In this document: positions 54,057-62,675 of the stretch, piece by piece | Position numbering within the stretch: position 1 is the stretch's first letter | How the letters are laid out: every line of letters starts with the position of its first letter | Assembly: GCA_018401885.1 (NCBI GenBank) | Contig: JAGYKB010000004.1 | Coordinates: 90,993-154,992 of the forward strand | Direction of reading: 5' to 3' | Length of the DNA: 64,000 nucleotides | Origin: Gammaproteobacteria bacterium | GTDB lineage: Bacteria; Pseudomonadota; Gammaproteobacteria; Pseudomonadales; Pseudohongiellaceae | Made by a program: the position numbers and the translations under genes | Notes under the pieces: generated by a model | What the model saw: the letters and a program-made list of their open reading frames with translations, nothing else | Database searches by the model: none | Told to the model about the DNA's origin: nothing

Positions 54057-54920
54057 TTAATTATCGGGCAATTCGAGTGTGCCTTCGTAGACAGTAGTTG
54101 CAGGCCCTGTCATTAGAACTGGCGCCCCGTCTCCTTGCCATTCAATTATTAGTCTGCCGCCGCGGACCTGCACCTCTACGGGCGACGACAGCAATCCCTG
54201 TCTACAACCGCTAACGACCGCTGCGCAGGCGCCTGTGCCGCATGCGAGCGTCTCGCCCGAGCCGCGCTCGAAGACGCGAAGACGAATGCGCTGATCCTCC
54301 ATTATCTGCATAAATCCGACATTGACGCCCTTCGGGAAACTACTGTGCGCACCGAGCGCTTCACCGAGACCTGCTACGTCCACCGCGTCTAGGTTACTCA
54401 CCACGATAACCGCATGTGGATTCCCCATCGACAGCGCCTCGAACTCAATGCGCTCGGTTTTTGATGAGGTCATAATTTCGCAAGAGTAGCGGCCAAAGTC
54501 TTCGCGCGCCACCTGATCTGACGCAAAAGGCAGACTTGCCGGAGCGAAGTCGGGTTCCCCCATGTTGACCGTAACCTCGCCAGAGTCCGATAACTTAAGA
54601 CTCAGCAGTCGATTGACCGTTTCAACTTTGATCGGGTTCTTTTTGGTCAAACCCTTCTCATGTACATACTTAGCAAAACAGCGCGCGCCGTTGCCGCAGT
54701 GCTCCACTTCGCTGCCGTCCCGATTGAAAATGCGGTAGCGGAAATCGGCGTCTGGTCGAGTCGCAGGCTCAATCTGCAAGAGTTGGTCGAAACCGATACC
54801 GAGCTTCCTGTCGGCAAATAGCGCGATCTGCTCAGCGCTCAGGCTGTACGGTTGCGAAACACAGTCCACAACCATAAAGTCGTTACCTAGGCCGTGCATT
54901 TTTGTAAAGGGTAGTCGCAT
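54057..54920 (-). CDS. dapF: Diaminopimelate epimerase
   Basis: DapF converts LL- to meso-diaminopimelate for lysine and peptidoglycan. The start is taken as MRLPFTKMHGLGNDF (54920) rather than 54926. The active-site cysteines lie in HCGNGARCFAKY and ETLACGTGACAAV. The product is 287 aa, normal for the family. It follows lysA by 7 nt, so the two last steps of lysine synthesis are cotranscribed. Confidence 0.98.
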   Translation of the reverse strand: MRLPFTKMHGLGNDFMVVDCVSQPYSLSAEQIALFADRKLGIGFDQLLQIEPATRPDADFRYRIFNRDGSEVEHCGNGARCFAKYVHEKGLTKKNPIKVETVNRLLSLKLSDSGEVTVNMGEPDFAPASLPFASDQVAREDFGRYSCEIMTSSKTERIEFEALSMGNPHAVIVVSNLDAVDVAGLGEALGAHSSFPKGVNVGFMQIMEDQRIRLRVFERGSGETLACGTGACAAVVSGCRQGLLSSPVEVQVRGGRLIIEWQGDGAPVLMTGPATTVYEGTLELPDN

Positions 54921-54927
54921 TATCAAG

Positions 54928-56226
54928 TTATCGGCCGGTTGCCGATTCGCTATCGGGCTGGCTTTCGGCGCCTAATTGCAATCGTGACTCGAGGGACAGC
55001 TGGTATTCAATTGTCTCCCTCGCGCGAACAATCTGAAATTCCTTGCCATCTACCATCACCTCAGCGACGCGGTTTCGGGTGTTGTAATTGGAACTCATCA
55101 CGAAGCCGTAGGCACCCGCAGAGCGCACTGCCAAAAGGTCGCCAGCCGTTATTCTGAGCGGACGATCTTTACCCAGAAAGTCGCCAGATTCACACACAGG
55201 CCCGACGACATCGAACTGTAGTTCTGGACGCGATTTGTCAGCGTTCAATTCGACCGGAATGATCTTCTGCCATGCGCCATAAAGAGCTGGTCGCAAAAGA
55301 TCGTTCATCGCGCCATCGACGATGGCAAAATTCTTATGTTCATTACATTTGATGTATTCGACGCGCGTAACAAATACACCTGCATTCGCCGCGATTGAGC
55401 GCCCGGGCTCGACCATGAGTGTTAGATTGCGTGAGGCGAAACGACCGCGGACCGCAGCAATCAGTTCATCTGGCAAGGGAGGCTCTTCGCCATCATAAGG
55501 GACACCGAGACCGCCGCCCATGTCGAAATGCTTGAGATGAATACCTTCCGCCGCCAGTGCATCGACCATGGCGAGTAGCCGATCGATAGCGTCGAGGAAT
55601 GGCGCAACACTCGTAAGCTGCGAGCCTATGTGGCAGTCGATACCGACTAACTCGATTCCCGGCAGGGTGGCTGCGTGGCGATAAACACCGAGGGCTGCGC
55701 CGCTTGCAATGCCGAATTTATTCTCCTTGAGTCCGGTTGAGATGTAAGGGTGCGTGCCGGCATCAACGTCTGGATTCACCCGAAGTGAAATAGGCGCAAC
55801 AACGCCAGCAGCTGTCGCGATGCGGCTGATACGTTCGAGCTCTGCTTCAGATTCGACGTTAAAACAATAGATACCGACGTCAAGAGCGAAGCGGATCTCT
55901 TCTTCAGTTTTTCCAAGGCCCGAAAAAATCGTTTTCTTAGGGTCGCCGCCTGCGCGAAGGACGCGCTGTAGTTCTCCGCCTGAGACAATGTCGAAACCCG
56001 CGCCTAGCCTAGCGAGAACATCAAGCACCGCGAGGTTTGAGTTAGCCTTAACGGCGAAGCAAATCATACTAGGCTGATCGTCGAGTGCTTTTTCATACGC
56101 ACGATAATGACGTTCGAGAGTTGCGCGTGAGTAAACATAGCAAGGCGTACCAACGGCCTCAGCGATCTGTGAGAGCGGCAGATCTTCGGCGAAGAGGCTC
56201 TCACCTCGATAATTAAAATGATCCAT
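54928..56226 (-). CDS. lysA: Diaminopimelate decarboxylase
   Basis: LysA decarboxylates meso-diaminopimelate to lysine with PLP. The 432-aa product has the lysine in CFAVKANSNLAVL at about 56-68, the GSQLTSVAPF segment, HFDMGGGLGVPY, EPGRSIAANAG and GPVCESGD with the dimer-site cysteine. Length and start are typical. It lies 23 nt after lptM. Confidence 0.98.
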   Translation of the reverse strand: MDHFNYRGESLFAEDLPLSQIAEAVGTPCYVYSRATLERHYRAYEKALDDQPSMICFAVKANSNLAVLDVLARLGAGFDIVSGGELQRVLRAGGDPKKTIFSGLGKTEEEIRFALDVGIYCFNVESEAELERISRIATAAGVVAPISLRVNPDVDAGTHPYISTGLKENKFGIASGAALGVYRHAATLPGIELVGIDCHIGSQLTSVAPFLDAIDRLLAMVDALAAEGIHLKHFDMGGGLGVPYDGEEPPLPDELIAAVRGRFASRNLTLMVEPGRSIAANAGVFVTRVEYIKCNEHKNFAIVDGAMNDLLRPALYGAWQKIIPVELNADKSRPELQFDVVGPVCESGDFLGKDRPLRITAGDLLAVRSAGAYGFVMSSNYNTRNRVAEVMVDGKEFQIVRARETIEYQLSLESRLQLGAESQPDSESATGR

Positions 56227-56249
56227 CGTTTGGTCTCTGAGTCGCTTTG

Positions 56250-56366
56250 CTATTGCAACTGCGCGTTAATTGCTGAAGGTTGTTCGGGTCGCGTGAGGCC
56301 GCCTTTCTGCCCGCAGCCGCCAAGCAGACTCGTGAATAAACAGAAAATAAGCAGAGCTCGGGTCAT
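56250..56366 (-). CDS. lptM: LptM (YifL)-type small lipoprotein, 38 aa
   Basis: This gene is too short for the ORF track. Reading the minus strand from the ATG at 56366 gives a 38-aa product with a signal peptide, the lipobox LLGGC (Cys18) and the characteristic GQKGGL immediately after it. LptM helps disulfide maturation of the LptD-LptE lipopolysaccharide translocon in the outer membrane. Position just upstream of lysA-dapF is the known location of yifL-like genes. The match of length, lipobox and GQKG motif makes this a firm call. Confidence 0.9.
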   Translation of the reverse strand: MTRALLIFCLFTSLLGGCGQKGGLTRPEQPSAINAQLQ

Positions 56367-56717
56367 GCCGGCCTGCTTTGGTGGCAACTGTCGATCGTCA
56401 CTTGATCGTCTGCAAAATCCCTGCATGGTGTTTTCGGCCTCTCATAAACTCTGGTTTCAAACAGTAGCCCGGATTGAAATCCAAGCTAAAAACAGGCGCC
56501 TTTCCGACGCGGACGAGCAACAGAAGTATAACTGTGAGAACCGAATAAACCCAGATCAAAGTCGAGGGTGCCTGCGCGAGAGGCGTGCTAACAGGGCAAC
56601 CTAGCCCAATCTTTCGCGAGGATCCCCTATTCCCTTGAAAATAGTCATCCCCGCACCTATATTCCCTCGGTCTGCGTGCGAAGGCACTCACTGCTCAACA
56701 AAAAAGGAAGACAAGCG
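56367..56717. other. 351-nt divergent intergenic region between lptM and the ABC genes
   Basis: It must hold the leftward promoter for lptM-lysA-dapF and the rightward promoter for the ABC operon. A minus-strand ORF of up to 97 codons (56398-56691) with one hydrophobic stretch (IWVYSVLTVILLLLVRV) crosses it, but no family resemblance or ribosome site supports it. AAAAAAGGAAG at about 56700-56710 is the ribosome site of the ABC ATPase. Confidence 0.4.
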
Positions 56718-57653
56718 ATGATTGAGATTACTCATCTAAGCAAAAAGTTCGAGCAATTTACCGCCGTCGATGACCTCAGTTTCAAGGTCGCTGAAGGCGA
56801 GGTGCTCGGGTTTCTCGGTCCTAATGGCGCTGGGAAATCGACAACGATGAAGATTATTACCGGCTTTCTTGCCCCAACTTCAGGCTCGGTAACGGTCGAT
56901 GGCCACAATCTTGCAACAGACGCACTCGCCGCTAAGGCGCTGATGGGCTATCTGCCCGAGGGCGCGCCGTCGTATGGTGATATGACGACACTTGATTTTC
57001 TCCGCTTTGTGGGCGAGGTTCGTGGCTACCGCGGGGATGAGCTCGTTAAGCGAGTTGGGCGTGTGCTTTCGGAGGTCGAGCTCACGAAGGTCGCAATGCA
57101 GAAAATTGAAACGCTGTCGAAGGGATTTAAACGCAGAGTTGGCCTAGCACAAGCGATTATGCACGACCCGAAGGTATTGATTCTGGATGAGCCAACCGAT
57201 GGCCTGGACCCTAATCAGAAGCAACATGTACGCGAACTAATAAAAAACCTTGCCCGCGATAAAATTGTCATCATCTCAACTCATATACTCGAAGAGGTCT
57301 CCGCGGTTTGTACGCGGGCGGTGATCATCACACAGGGACGATTGGTCGCCGATGGGACGCCCGCTGAGCTCGAAGCGAGTTCCAAATATCATCAAGCCGT
57401 AAGTTTGCGCTTGGCGCAGCCCACCGACGTGAGCGTCCATCTCGATTCGCTCGCGGATGTCGCCGGCATCGAGATTGACGCCGAGGACGTGCTCAACATG
57501 CGCATATTGGCGCGTCCAGGCAAGTCGATTTATGGTCAGGTCGCAACACTCGCACAGGAACAAAACTGGCCGGTTGCGGAAATGACGGTGGCACGAGGAC
57601 AGCTAGAGGATGTTTTCAAACAAGTAACCGCAGGAGGAGTACGCCGTGGGTAA
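56718..57653 (+). CDS. ABC transporter ATP-binding protein (GldA-type)
   Basis: This is the ATPase of an ABC exporter with the GldA/DrrA-like extended C-terminus. The start is MIEITHLSKKF at 56718, with AAAGGAAG upstream, not 56676. The 311-aa product has Walker A GPNGAGKSTT, the Q-loop equivalent in MGYLPEGAP, the signature LSKGFKRRVGLAQA, Walker B VLILDEPTDGLDP and the H-loop STHIL. The following permease and GldG-like genes show it belongs to a three-gene system. The substrate is unknown. Confidence 0.94.
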   Translation: MIEITHLSKKFEQFTAVDDLSFKVAEGEVLGFLGPNGAGKSTTMKIITGFLAPTSGSVTVDGHNLATDALAAKALMGYLPEGAPSYGDMTTLDFLRFVGEVRGYRGDELVKRVGRVLSEVELTKVAMQKIETLSKGFKRRVGLAQAIMHDPKVLILDEPTDGLDPNQKQHVRELIKNLARDKIVIISTHILEEVSAVCTRAVIITQGRLVADGTPAELEASSKYHQAVSLRLAQPTDVSVHLDSLADVAGIEIDAEDVLNMRILARPGKSIYGQVATLAQEQNWPVAEMTVARGQLEDVFKQVTAGGVRRG

Positions 57654-58380
57654 TCTCAGCGTCATCTTCAAGCGCGAGTTAGCAAGCTATTTTGCGACGC
57701 CGCTTGCCTATATCTTTATTGTTATTTTTCTGATTACAAACGGTATTTTCACGTTTGAACTCGGGGGCTTCTATCTTCGTGGACAAGCTGACTTATTGCC
57801 GTTTTTTAGTTTTCATCCTTGGCTTTACTTGTTCATGGTTCCTGCAATAGCAATGACACTGTGGGCTGACGAGCGCAAAACCGGCACGATCGAGTTGCTG
57901 CTCACGCTCCCCGTGCGCCTCAAAGATGCAGTGCTCGGAAAATTCCTTGCCGCGTGGGCTTTGATGGGAATTGCGCTTGCGCTGACGTTCCCTATTTGGA
58001 TCACAGTCAATTACCTCGGCGATCCTGATAACGGCGTAATATTCGCGGCTTACCTCGGCAGTTGGTTTATGGCCGGTGGCTTTTTGGCGATTGGCTCTTG
58101 CATGTCGGCGGCGACAAAGAATTCCGTTATTGCGTTTATTCTAACCGTTAGCCTCTGCTTCGTTTTTGTGATCATGGGATCACCTATCCTGCTTGAAGCT
58201 TTCCCCGCATGGGTACCACAGGTTGTGGTGGATGCCTTCGCAGCGATGGGGTTCTTGACACACTATGATTCTATCGCCAAAGGCGTATTGGACCTCCGCG
58301 ACATGTTGTTCTTTGCCGTATTTATTGGCGCATGGCTCGTTGCGAGCGCTATCGTTATTGAAATCAAGAAAGCAAACTAG
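57646..58380 (+). CDS. ABC transporter permease (GldF-type)
   Basis: The 244-aa membrane protein has about six TM helices and begins VIFKRELASYFATPLAYIFIVIFL, typical of GldF/NosY-like ABC-2 permeases. FMVPAIAMTLWADERKTGTIELLLTLPV is the conserved loop motif. The start is GTG at 57646, overlapping the ATPase by 8 nt and preceded by GCAGGAGGAG. It is followed by the GldG-like gene 13 nt later. Confidence 0.93.
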   Translation: MGNLSVIFKRELASYFATPLAYIFIVIFLITNGIFTFELGGFYLRGQADLLPFFSFHPWLYLFMVPAIAMTLWADERKTGTIELLLTLPVRLKDAVLGKFLAAWALMGIALALTFPIWITVNYLGDPDNGVIFAAYLGSWFMAGGFLAIGSCMSAATKNSVIAFILTVSLCFVFVIMGSPILLEAFPAWVPQVVVDAFAAMGFLTHYDSIAKGVLDLRDMLFFAVFIGAWLVASAIVIEIKKAN

Positions 58381-58393
58381 GAGGAGACTGCAG

Positions 58394-60391
58394 ATGACTA
58401 AAGCTAAGTTTTTATTCTCGGGCATGGGCCTCCTTTCGGTCGCGGCGACACTGCTTATTGTAGTCGGGCTTATCAGCGCATTACCGAGCGTGCGCATAGA
58501 TCTAACTGAGGACGAACTATTCTCGCTCGCCGATGGGACCCGCAACATCGTGTCAGGTCTTGAAGAGCCGATTGAGCTCATTTTTTTCTATAGCGAATCG
58601 GCGACAGAGGACCAGCCGCAGATACGCAGCTATGGGACACGCGTGCAGGAATTACTCCGCGAGATAGTGATTGCGAGTAACGGCAAGCTTTCGCTTAGGC
58701 TTGTTGACCCAGAGCCGTTTTCGGAGGACGAAGATCTCGCAACACAATATGGCATTCAGCCTGTCCCTGTTACCCAGGGGGGGCCGGGAATCTACTTTGG
58801 ACTCGTCGCTGCGCAGTTAGATAACGATCCCGCATCCCGCGTGTCCGAAACGATGCCGTTAATTCGTCCGGACCAAGAGCAGTTTCTAGAATACGAATTC
58901 ATGAAGCTGGTGACCCGCGTAGCGAATCCGGATTTGCAAGTTATCGGTTTGCTCACGACCCTCGACATAGACGGCGGTTTCGATCCAATGACGGGGCAGG
59001 CGACACAGCAGTGGATGATTACCGATTTCATTCGTCAGCTTTATGAACTGCGCCGCATACAAACCGAGGCCGAATCAATCGACGAGGATGTCGACATACT
59101 TATGATCGTGCATCCAGAGGGTCTCTCCAAACAGACACTCTACGCGATCGATCAGCACGTAATGCGAGGCGGAAAAACAATCGTCTTCCTAGACCCAACC
59201 GCTGACTCTATGGTGTCTCGTTCGTCACGCGGCTCGATGATTCCTGCCGGGATGCGCTCCGATTTACCTGGGCTGCTTGAGGCGTGGGGCGTCGATTACT
59301 CGCCAGACAAAGTTCTTACCGATAACACCCTCGCGCTGCGGGTGCAGATGGGTCAAGGTTCGCGTCCGGTTGCGCACATCGGGATGATCGGTGCGAATAG
59401 GACCGCGCTTGTCGAAGATGACATAATTACTCGACGCCTCGAAAATCTAAATCTTTCATCAGTGGGTGCGCTAGCGCCGAGTGAAGGCGCGAATACGCGT
59501 TTCGAGCCGCTCATTCAGTCGTCGAGAGACGCGATGCTAATGGACGCCTCTCTATTCGAAGATGTTCTGGATCCATCGGTTTTATTCGACGAGTTTGTTT
59601 CGGCAAACGAGCGCTACACAATCGCTGCCCGCATTAGTGGCGTGATTGCTACGGCGTTTCCTGAAGGTCGACCTGTTATAGCGAGTGCGGAGGCTGAGGC
59701 GACTGAGGATGAGACTACAGTCGATACTGACGACGCTGTTGCGGATGATGCCGTTGGTGAAGTGGTGAGTAGTGATGAGGAGAGTGTCGAGATCGATCCG
59801 CTGCAAGGACATCTTGCTCAGACCGACGGTGAGACAAATATCCTTATTTTTGCAGACACCGACGTTCTGACCGACCGGCTCTGGGTTCAAGTTGCGCAGT
59901 TCTTGGGCCAAAGAATTCCTCAGCCTTATGCCAATAACGGGGATTTCGTTATTAATGCGCTCGACAATCTCAGCGGCGGCGCCGATCTTGTGAGTATCCG
60001 TAGCCGTGGTCGTTATTCTCGACCCTTTGAGCGCGTTGTTATAATGCAGCGTGAGGCAGATGATCGCCTGCGCATCGAAGAGGCGGCACTTCTAGAGAGG
60101 CTCGCCGCAACCGAAGAACAGTTGGCCGCGCTGAATACTGATGAGAATGGCCAACCGTTGGGTCAGCTAACACCCGAAATTCAGGCTGAAATAGATCGAT
60201 TCAACGCTGAATTACTCGACACTCGCCGCAGCCTTCGAGACGTGCAGTATCAGCTAACAGCTGACATAGAAGAGTTGGGCTCTAACCTGAAATGGTTTAA
60301 CACTGTGGCGATTCCGATGCTGCTTACCGTGTTAGCGCTGTTTATTAGTCTGACACGCGCGCAGCGTCGTCGTGCGGCGGCACAGCGTTAA
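58394..60391 (+). CDS. GldG-like ABC-associated auxiliary protein
   Basis: The start is MTKAKFLFSGMGLL at 58394 after AGGAGGAG, giving 665 aa (the track extends to 58265). An N-terminal TM helix lies at about 12-32. A long extracytoplasmic region follows that resembles GldG/DUF4350-type proteins (LTEDELFSLADGTRNIVSGLEEPIELIFFYS, IGLLTTLDIDGG). A Glu/Asp/Val-rich linker is at about 435-470, a coiled coil at about 555-635, and a C-terminal TM ends in basic residues. In other bacteria it works with GldA/GldF-like partners. The function outside gliding bacteria is unclear. A DUF4340 partner often found next is absent. Confidence 0.85.
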   Translation: MTKAKFLFSGMGLLSVAATLLIVVGLISALPSVRIDLTEDELFSLADGTRNIVSGLEEPIELIFFYSESATEDQPQIRSYGTRVQELLREIVIASNGKLSLRLVDPEPFSEDEDLATQYGIQPVPVTQGGPGIYFGLVAAQLDNDPASRVSETMPLIRPDQEQFLEYEFMKLVTRVANPDLQVIGLLTTLDIDGGFDPMTGQATQQWMITDFIRQLYELRRIQTEAESIDEDVDILMIVHPEGLSKQTLYAIDQHVMRGGKTIVFLDPTADSMVSRSSRGSMIPAGMRSDLPGLLEAWGVDYSPDKVLTDNTLALRVQMGQGSRPVAHIGMIGANRTALVEDDIITRRLENLNLSSVGALAPSEGANTRFEPLIQSSRDAMLMDASLFEDVLDPSVLFDEFVSANERYTIAARISGVIATAFPEGRPVIASAEAEATEDETTVDTDDAVADDAVGEVVSSDEESVEIDPLQGHLAQTDGETNILIFADTDVLTDRLWVQVAQFLGQRIPQPYANNGDFVINALDNLSGGADLVSIRSRGRYSRPFERVVIMQREADDRLRIEEAALLERLAATEEQLAALNTDENGQPLGQLTPEIQAEIDRFNAELLDTRRSLRDVQYQLTADIEELGSNLKWFNTVAIPMLLTVLALFISLTRAQRRRAAAQR

Positions 60392-61713
60392 TCTGAGTCA
60401 TTCTGGGTTGGCCTTTGAAGCACTTGCACAATAATGCGAGTACCTTTGCCGAGCTCGCTCTCTATCTGGAGCGAGCCGCCGTGGGCCTGAGCGATAAGGC
60501 GGCAAAGATAGAGGCCAAGGCCAAAGCCGCCTGTGTTGCGCTGCCTCGAACTGTCGGCGCGGTAGAACGGTTCGCAGACCTGCTCAATATGCTCCGATCC
60601 AATTCCCTCGCCCTGGTCTTCGACAATGAGAGTCGCGCTTGCTTCGTTAAAAATAACTTCGACGCGCAGAGGTTTATCCTGTCCGTGTCTAATTGCATTA
60701 TTAAGTAGATTCGTCAGCAGCAGGCGAATACGCAATTTGTCGATGACAAATTCTCGATCCTCAGGCGGTAGCACAATCTCGAGCCCGCCTTCATAGCTAA
60801 AATATTGGTCAACTACGGACTCAACAAACTCGGCAAGCTGAACCGGTTCGGCTGAGAGCGCGGTGTGTTCGTCGTTGAGTCGTTCGGCTTCGATGAGGTC
60901 GCCAATTAAATGATCTATTTCGTCGATGTCTTCGCGAAGGTTCGTCTTTTCGGTACTTTCTGGCATAAATTCAAGGCGTAGCTTTGCCTTGGTGAGTGGC
61001 GTGCGCAATTCGTGACTAATGGCCAATAGAAGCTGACGTTTTGCTTCGAGCATTGACTGTAAAGAGTCTGCCATGTGATTGATACTGTCGGTTAGCGCGC
61101 CTAACTCATCTTGACGCTCATTGTGCACGCGATAACTTAGGTCTCCGCTGCGAATCCGCTCGGCGCCTCGGCGTAGCATACGCACGGGGTCAAGCAGGCG
61201 ATTGACCATAAAATAATTCACAAAAAGCACGAATCCCGCGAGTGCGAGACCGATATAGAGCACGGCTAAATTCGCTGCGCTATCGTCTAGCGAGCGCTGG
61301 TAGAGGTAAAAATCATAGCCATCGCGGCGTACAACAATCATGTCCTCATTGTCGCTGGACCGAATTTCGGCATCGTCGGTAAGTGTTCTAACGAACGTCG
61401 AATCGTCGAGGTTAAGTCGATTATCGCCGTCTGAACTCCAGCGCATGATCGGGTTACGAATGTTGATGCTCCAGTCGAGTTCTGCTGCGAGTCGCATCGC
61501 GTTGCTCAAATTGGGCGGCGTGCCAATGTCCTCGATGATGGATTCGACGTTGCGTGCAAAAAAATCAGGAATAGCCTCTATCGCACCGCTGTCACGAGTG
61601 ACGGTCTGTATAGACACGGAGATAATAATGAAAAACATTAACACCGTGACGCTAAAAATCGCCAGCAAGCGCAGGAAGAGAGAGTAGCGTATCGTTTGCA
61701 GTAAGCCTGCCAC
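60388..61713 (-). CDS. Membrane sensor histidine kinase
   Basis: The 441-aa protein has TM1 at about 10-32, a periplasmic sensor of about 115 residues, TM2 at about 145-165 and HAMP at about 165-220 (ELGALTDSINHMADSL). HisKA carries the phospho-accepting His in AISHELRTPLTKAK. HATPase_c has NLLNNAIRHG, DQGEGIG and GGFGLGLYLCRLI. It lies 5 nt after its cognate regulator. The layout resembles CpxA/RstB-type kinases, but the signal is unknown. The stop overlaps that of the convergent GldG-like gene. Confidence 0.95.
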   Translation of the reverse strand: MAGLLQTIRYSLFLRLLAIFSVTVLMFFIIISVSIQTVTRDSGAIEAIPDFFARNVESIIEDIGTPPNLSNAMRLAAELDWSINIRNPIMRWSSDGDNRLNLDDSTFVRTLTDDAEIRSSDNEDMIVVRRDGYDFYLYQRSLDDSAANLAVLYIGLALAGFVLFVNYFMVNRLLDPVRMLRRGAERIRSGDLSYRVHNERQDELGALTDSINHMADSLQSMLEAKRQLLLAISHELRTPLTKAKLRLEFMPESTEKTNLREDIDEIDHLIGDLIEAERLNDEHTALSAEPVQLAEFVESVVDQYFSYEGGLEIVLPPEDREFVIDKLRIRLLLTNLLNNAIRHGQDKPLRVEVIFNEASATLIVEDQGEGIGSEHIEQVCEPFYRADSSRQRNTGGFGLGLYLCRLIAQAHGGSLQIESELGKGTRIIVQVLQRPTQNDSD

Positions 61714-61718
61714 GGCGG

Positions 61719-62417
61719 CTACAACTGCTCGCCAATAAACGTGTAACCGCGGCCCCAGACTGTCTTGATAAATCGTGGCGTCTTGGATGTATCGCCAAGC
61801 TTGTGACGCAGGCGACTAACGAGGGTATCAACTGCGCGGGAGAAAAGCTCAGCATCGATGCCCCGCAGGCGGTTCATTAATTCGTCGCGTGTAAATGTTT
61901 TGTTCGGATACTGCATAAATAAAATTAGCAGTTCATATTCCATAGTAGTTAGATCAAGTACGACCTTGTCGAGTTTGACTTCGCGTCTTGAGGGGTCAAC
62001 ATCGAGTCCCTTGATCGGCTTGATATCCCGCATCGAGGCATCGTCGCCGCTTCGGCGTAGAATGTTGTGGATCCGCGCGACGAGTTCGCGTGGCTCGAAA
62101 GGCTTAGGTAAGTAGTCATCAGCGCCGAGCTCTAAGCCGACGATGCGGTCGGTGACTTCGGCATGAGCAGTGAGCATCAAAATGGGTAGTTGACCGTAGA
62201 TGGACGATTTAGCGCGGATCTCACGGCATACCTCGAAGCCATCTTTCTCAGGCAACATGACGTCGAGAATGAGAAGGTCTGGTTTGAGCTTCTTAATCAT
62301 TTCCAAGCCTTTGCTTGGAGTGAGCGCGACATGCGCCTGCATTTCGTAGCGGGCGAGATACTGAGTTAGCAGATCGCCAAGGTTTTCGTCGTCATCGATG
62401 ATAAGTATTTGTTTCAT
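61719..62417 (-). CDS. OmpR-family response regulator
   Basis: The ORF track starts at 62528, but MKQILIIDDDENLGDLL at 62417 is the receiver-domain start, giving 232 aa. The receiver has the acidic pair DDD at 8-10, the phospho-Asp in DLLILDVMLPEKDG, MLTAHAE and LGADDYLPKPFEPREL. A winged-helix domain follows (TFTRDELMNRLRG, KTVWGRGYTF). It is the first gene of a regulator-kinase operon, divergent from the ABC-F gene across 258 nt. Confidence 0.96.
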   Translation of the reverse strand: MKQILIIDDDENLGDLLTQYLARYEMQAHVALTPSKGLEMIKKLKPDLLILDVMLPEKDGFEVCREIRAKSSIYGQLPILMLTAHAEVTDRIVGLELGADDYLPKPFEPRELVARIHNILRRSGDDASMRDIKPIKGLDVDPSRREVKLDKVVLDLTTMEYELLILFMQYPNKTFTRDELMNRLRGIDAELFSRAVDTLVSRLRHKLGDTSKTPRFIKTVWGRGYTFIGEQL

Positions 62418-62675
62418 CCTATGTTCCACTTGTCTCAGGCCTCGGAATGAGGCGACCAAGCGACGTCGATGCGGCACGCCTTGCCGCAAGTCCAAGCTAT
62501 TTTGAGTCGCTTTTGGTGAGGGCTTCATAGTACGAATTCGGCCTGCCTAAATCAATTCTGTAGTATGATGACCACCAATCAGAGGCATCCGCACCCTGAC
62601 GATAAATTTGCCCTGTGAAGACCGTTAACCCTAGCGTCGTAATCATACCTCTAAGCGATCCCTCGAAACGCCTCT

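Noticed and set aside
56398-56691. 97-codon minus-strand ORF with one hydrophobic stretch between lptM and the ABC operon
   Set aside because: No ribosome site, no family resemblance, and the N- and C-terminal parts look like translated promoter sequence. Kept only as a note in the intergenic entry.
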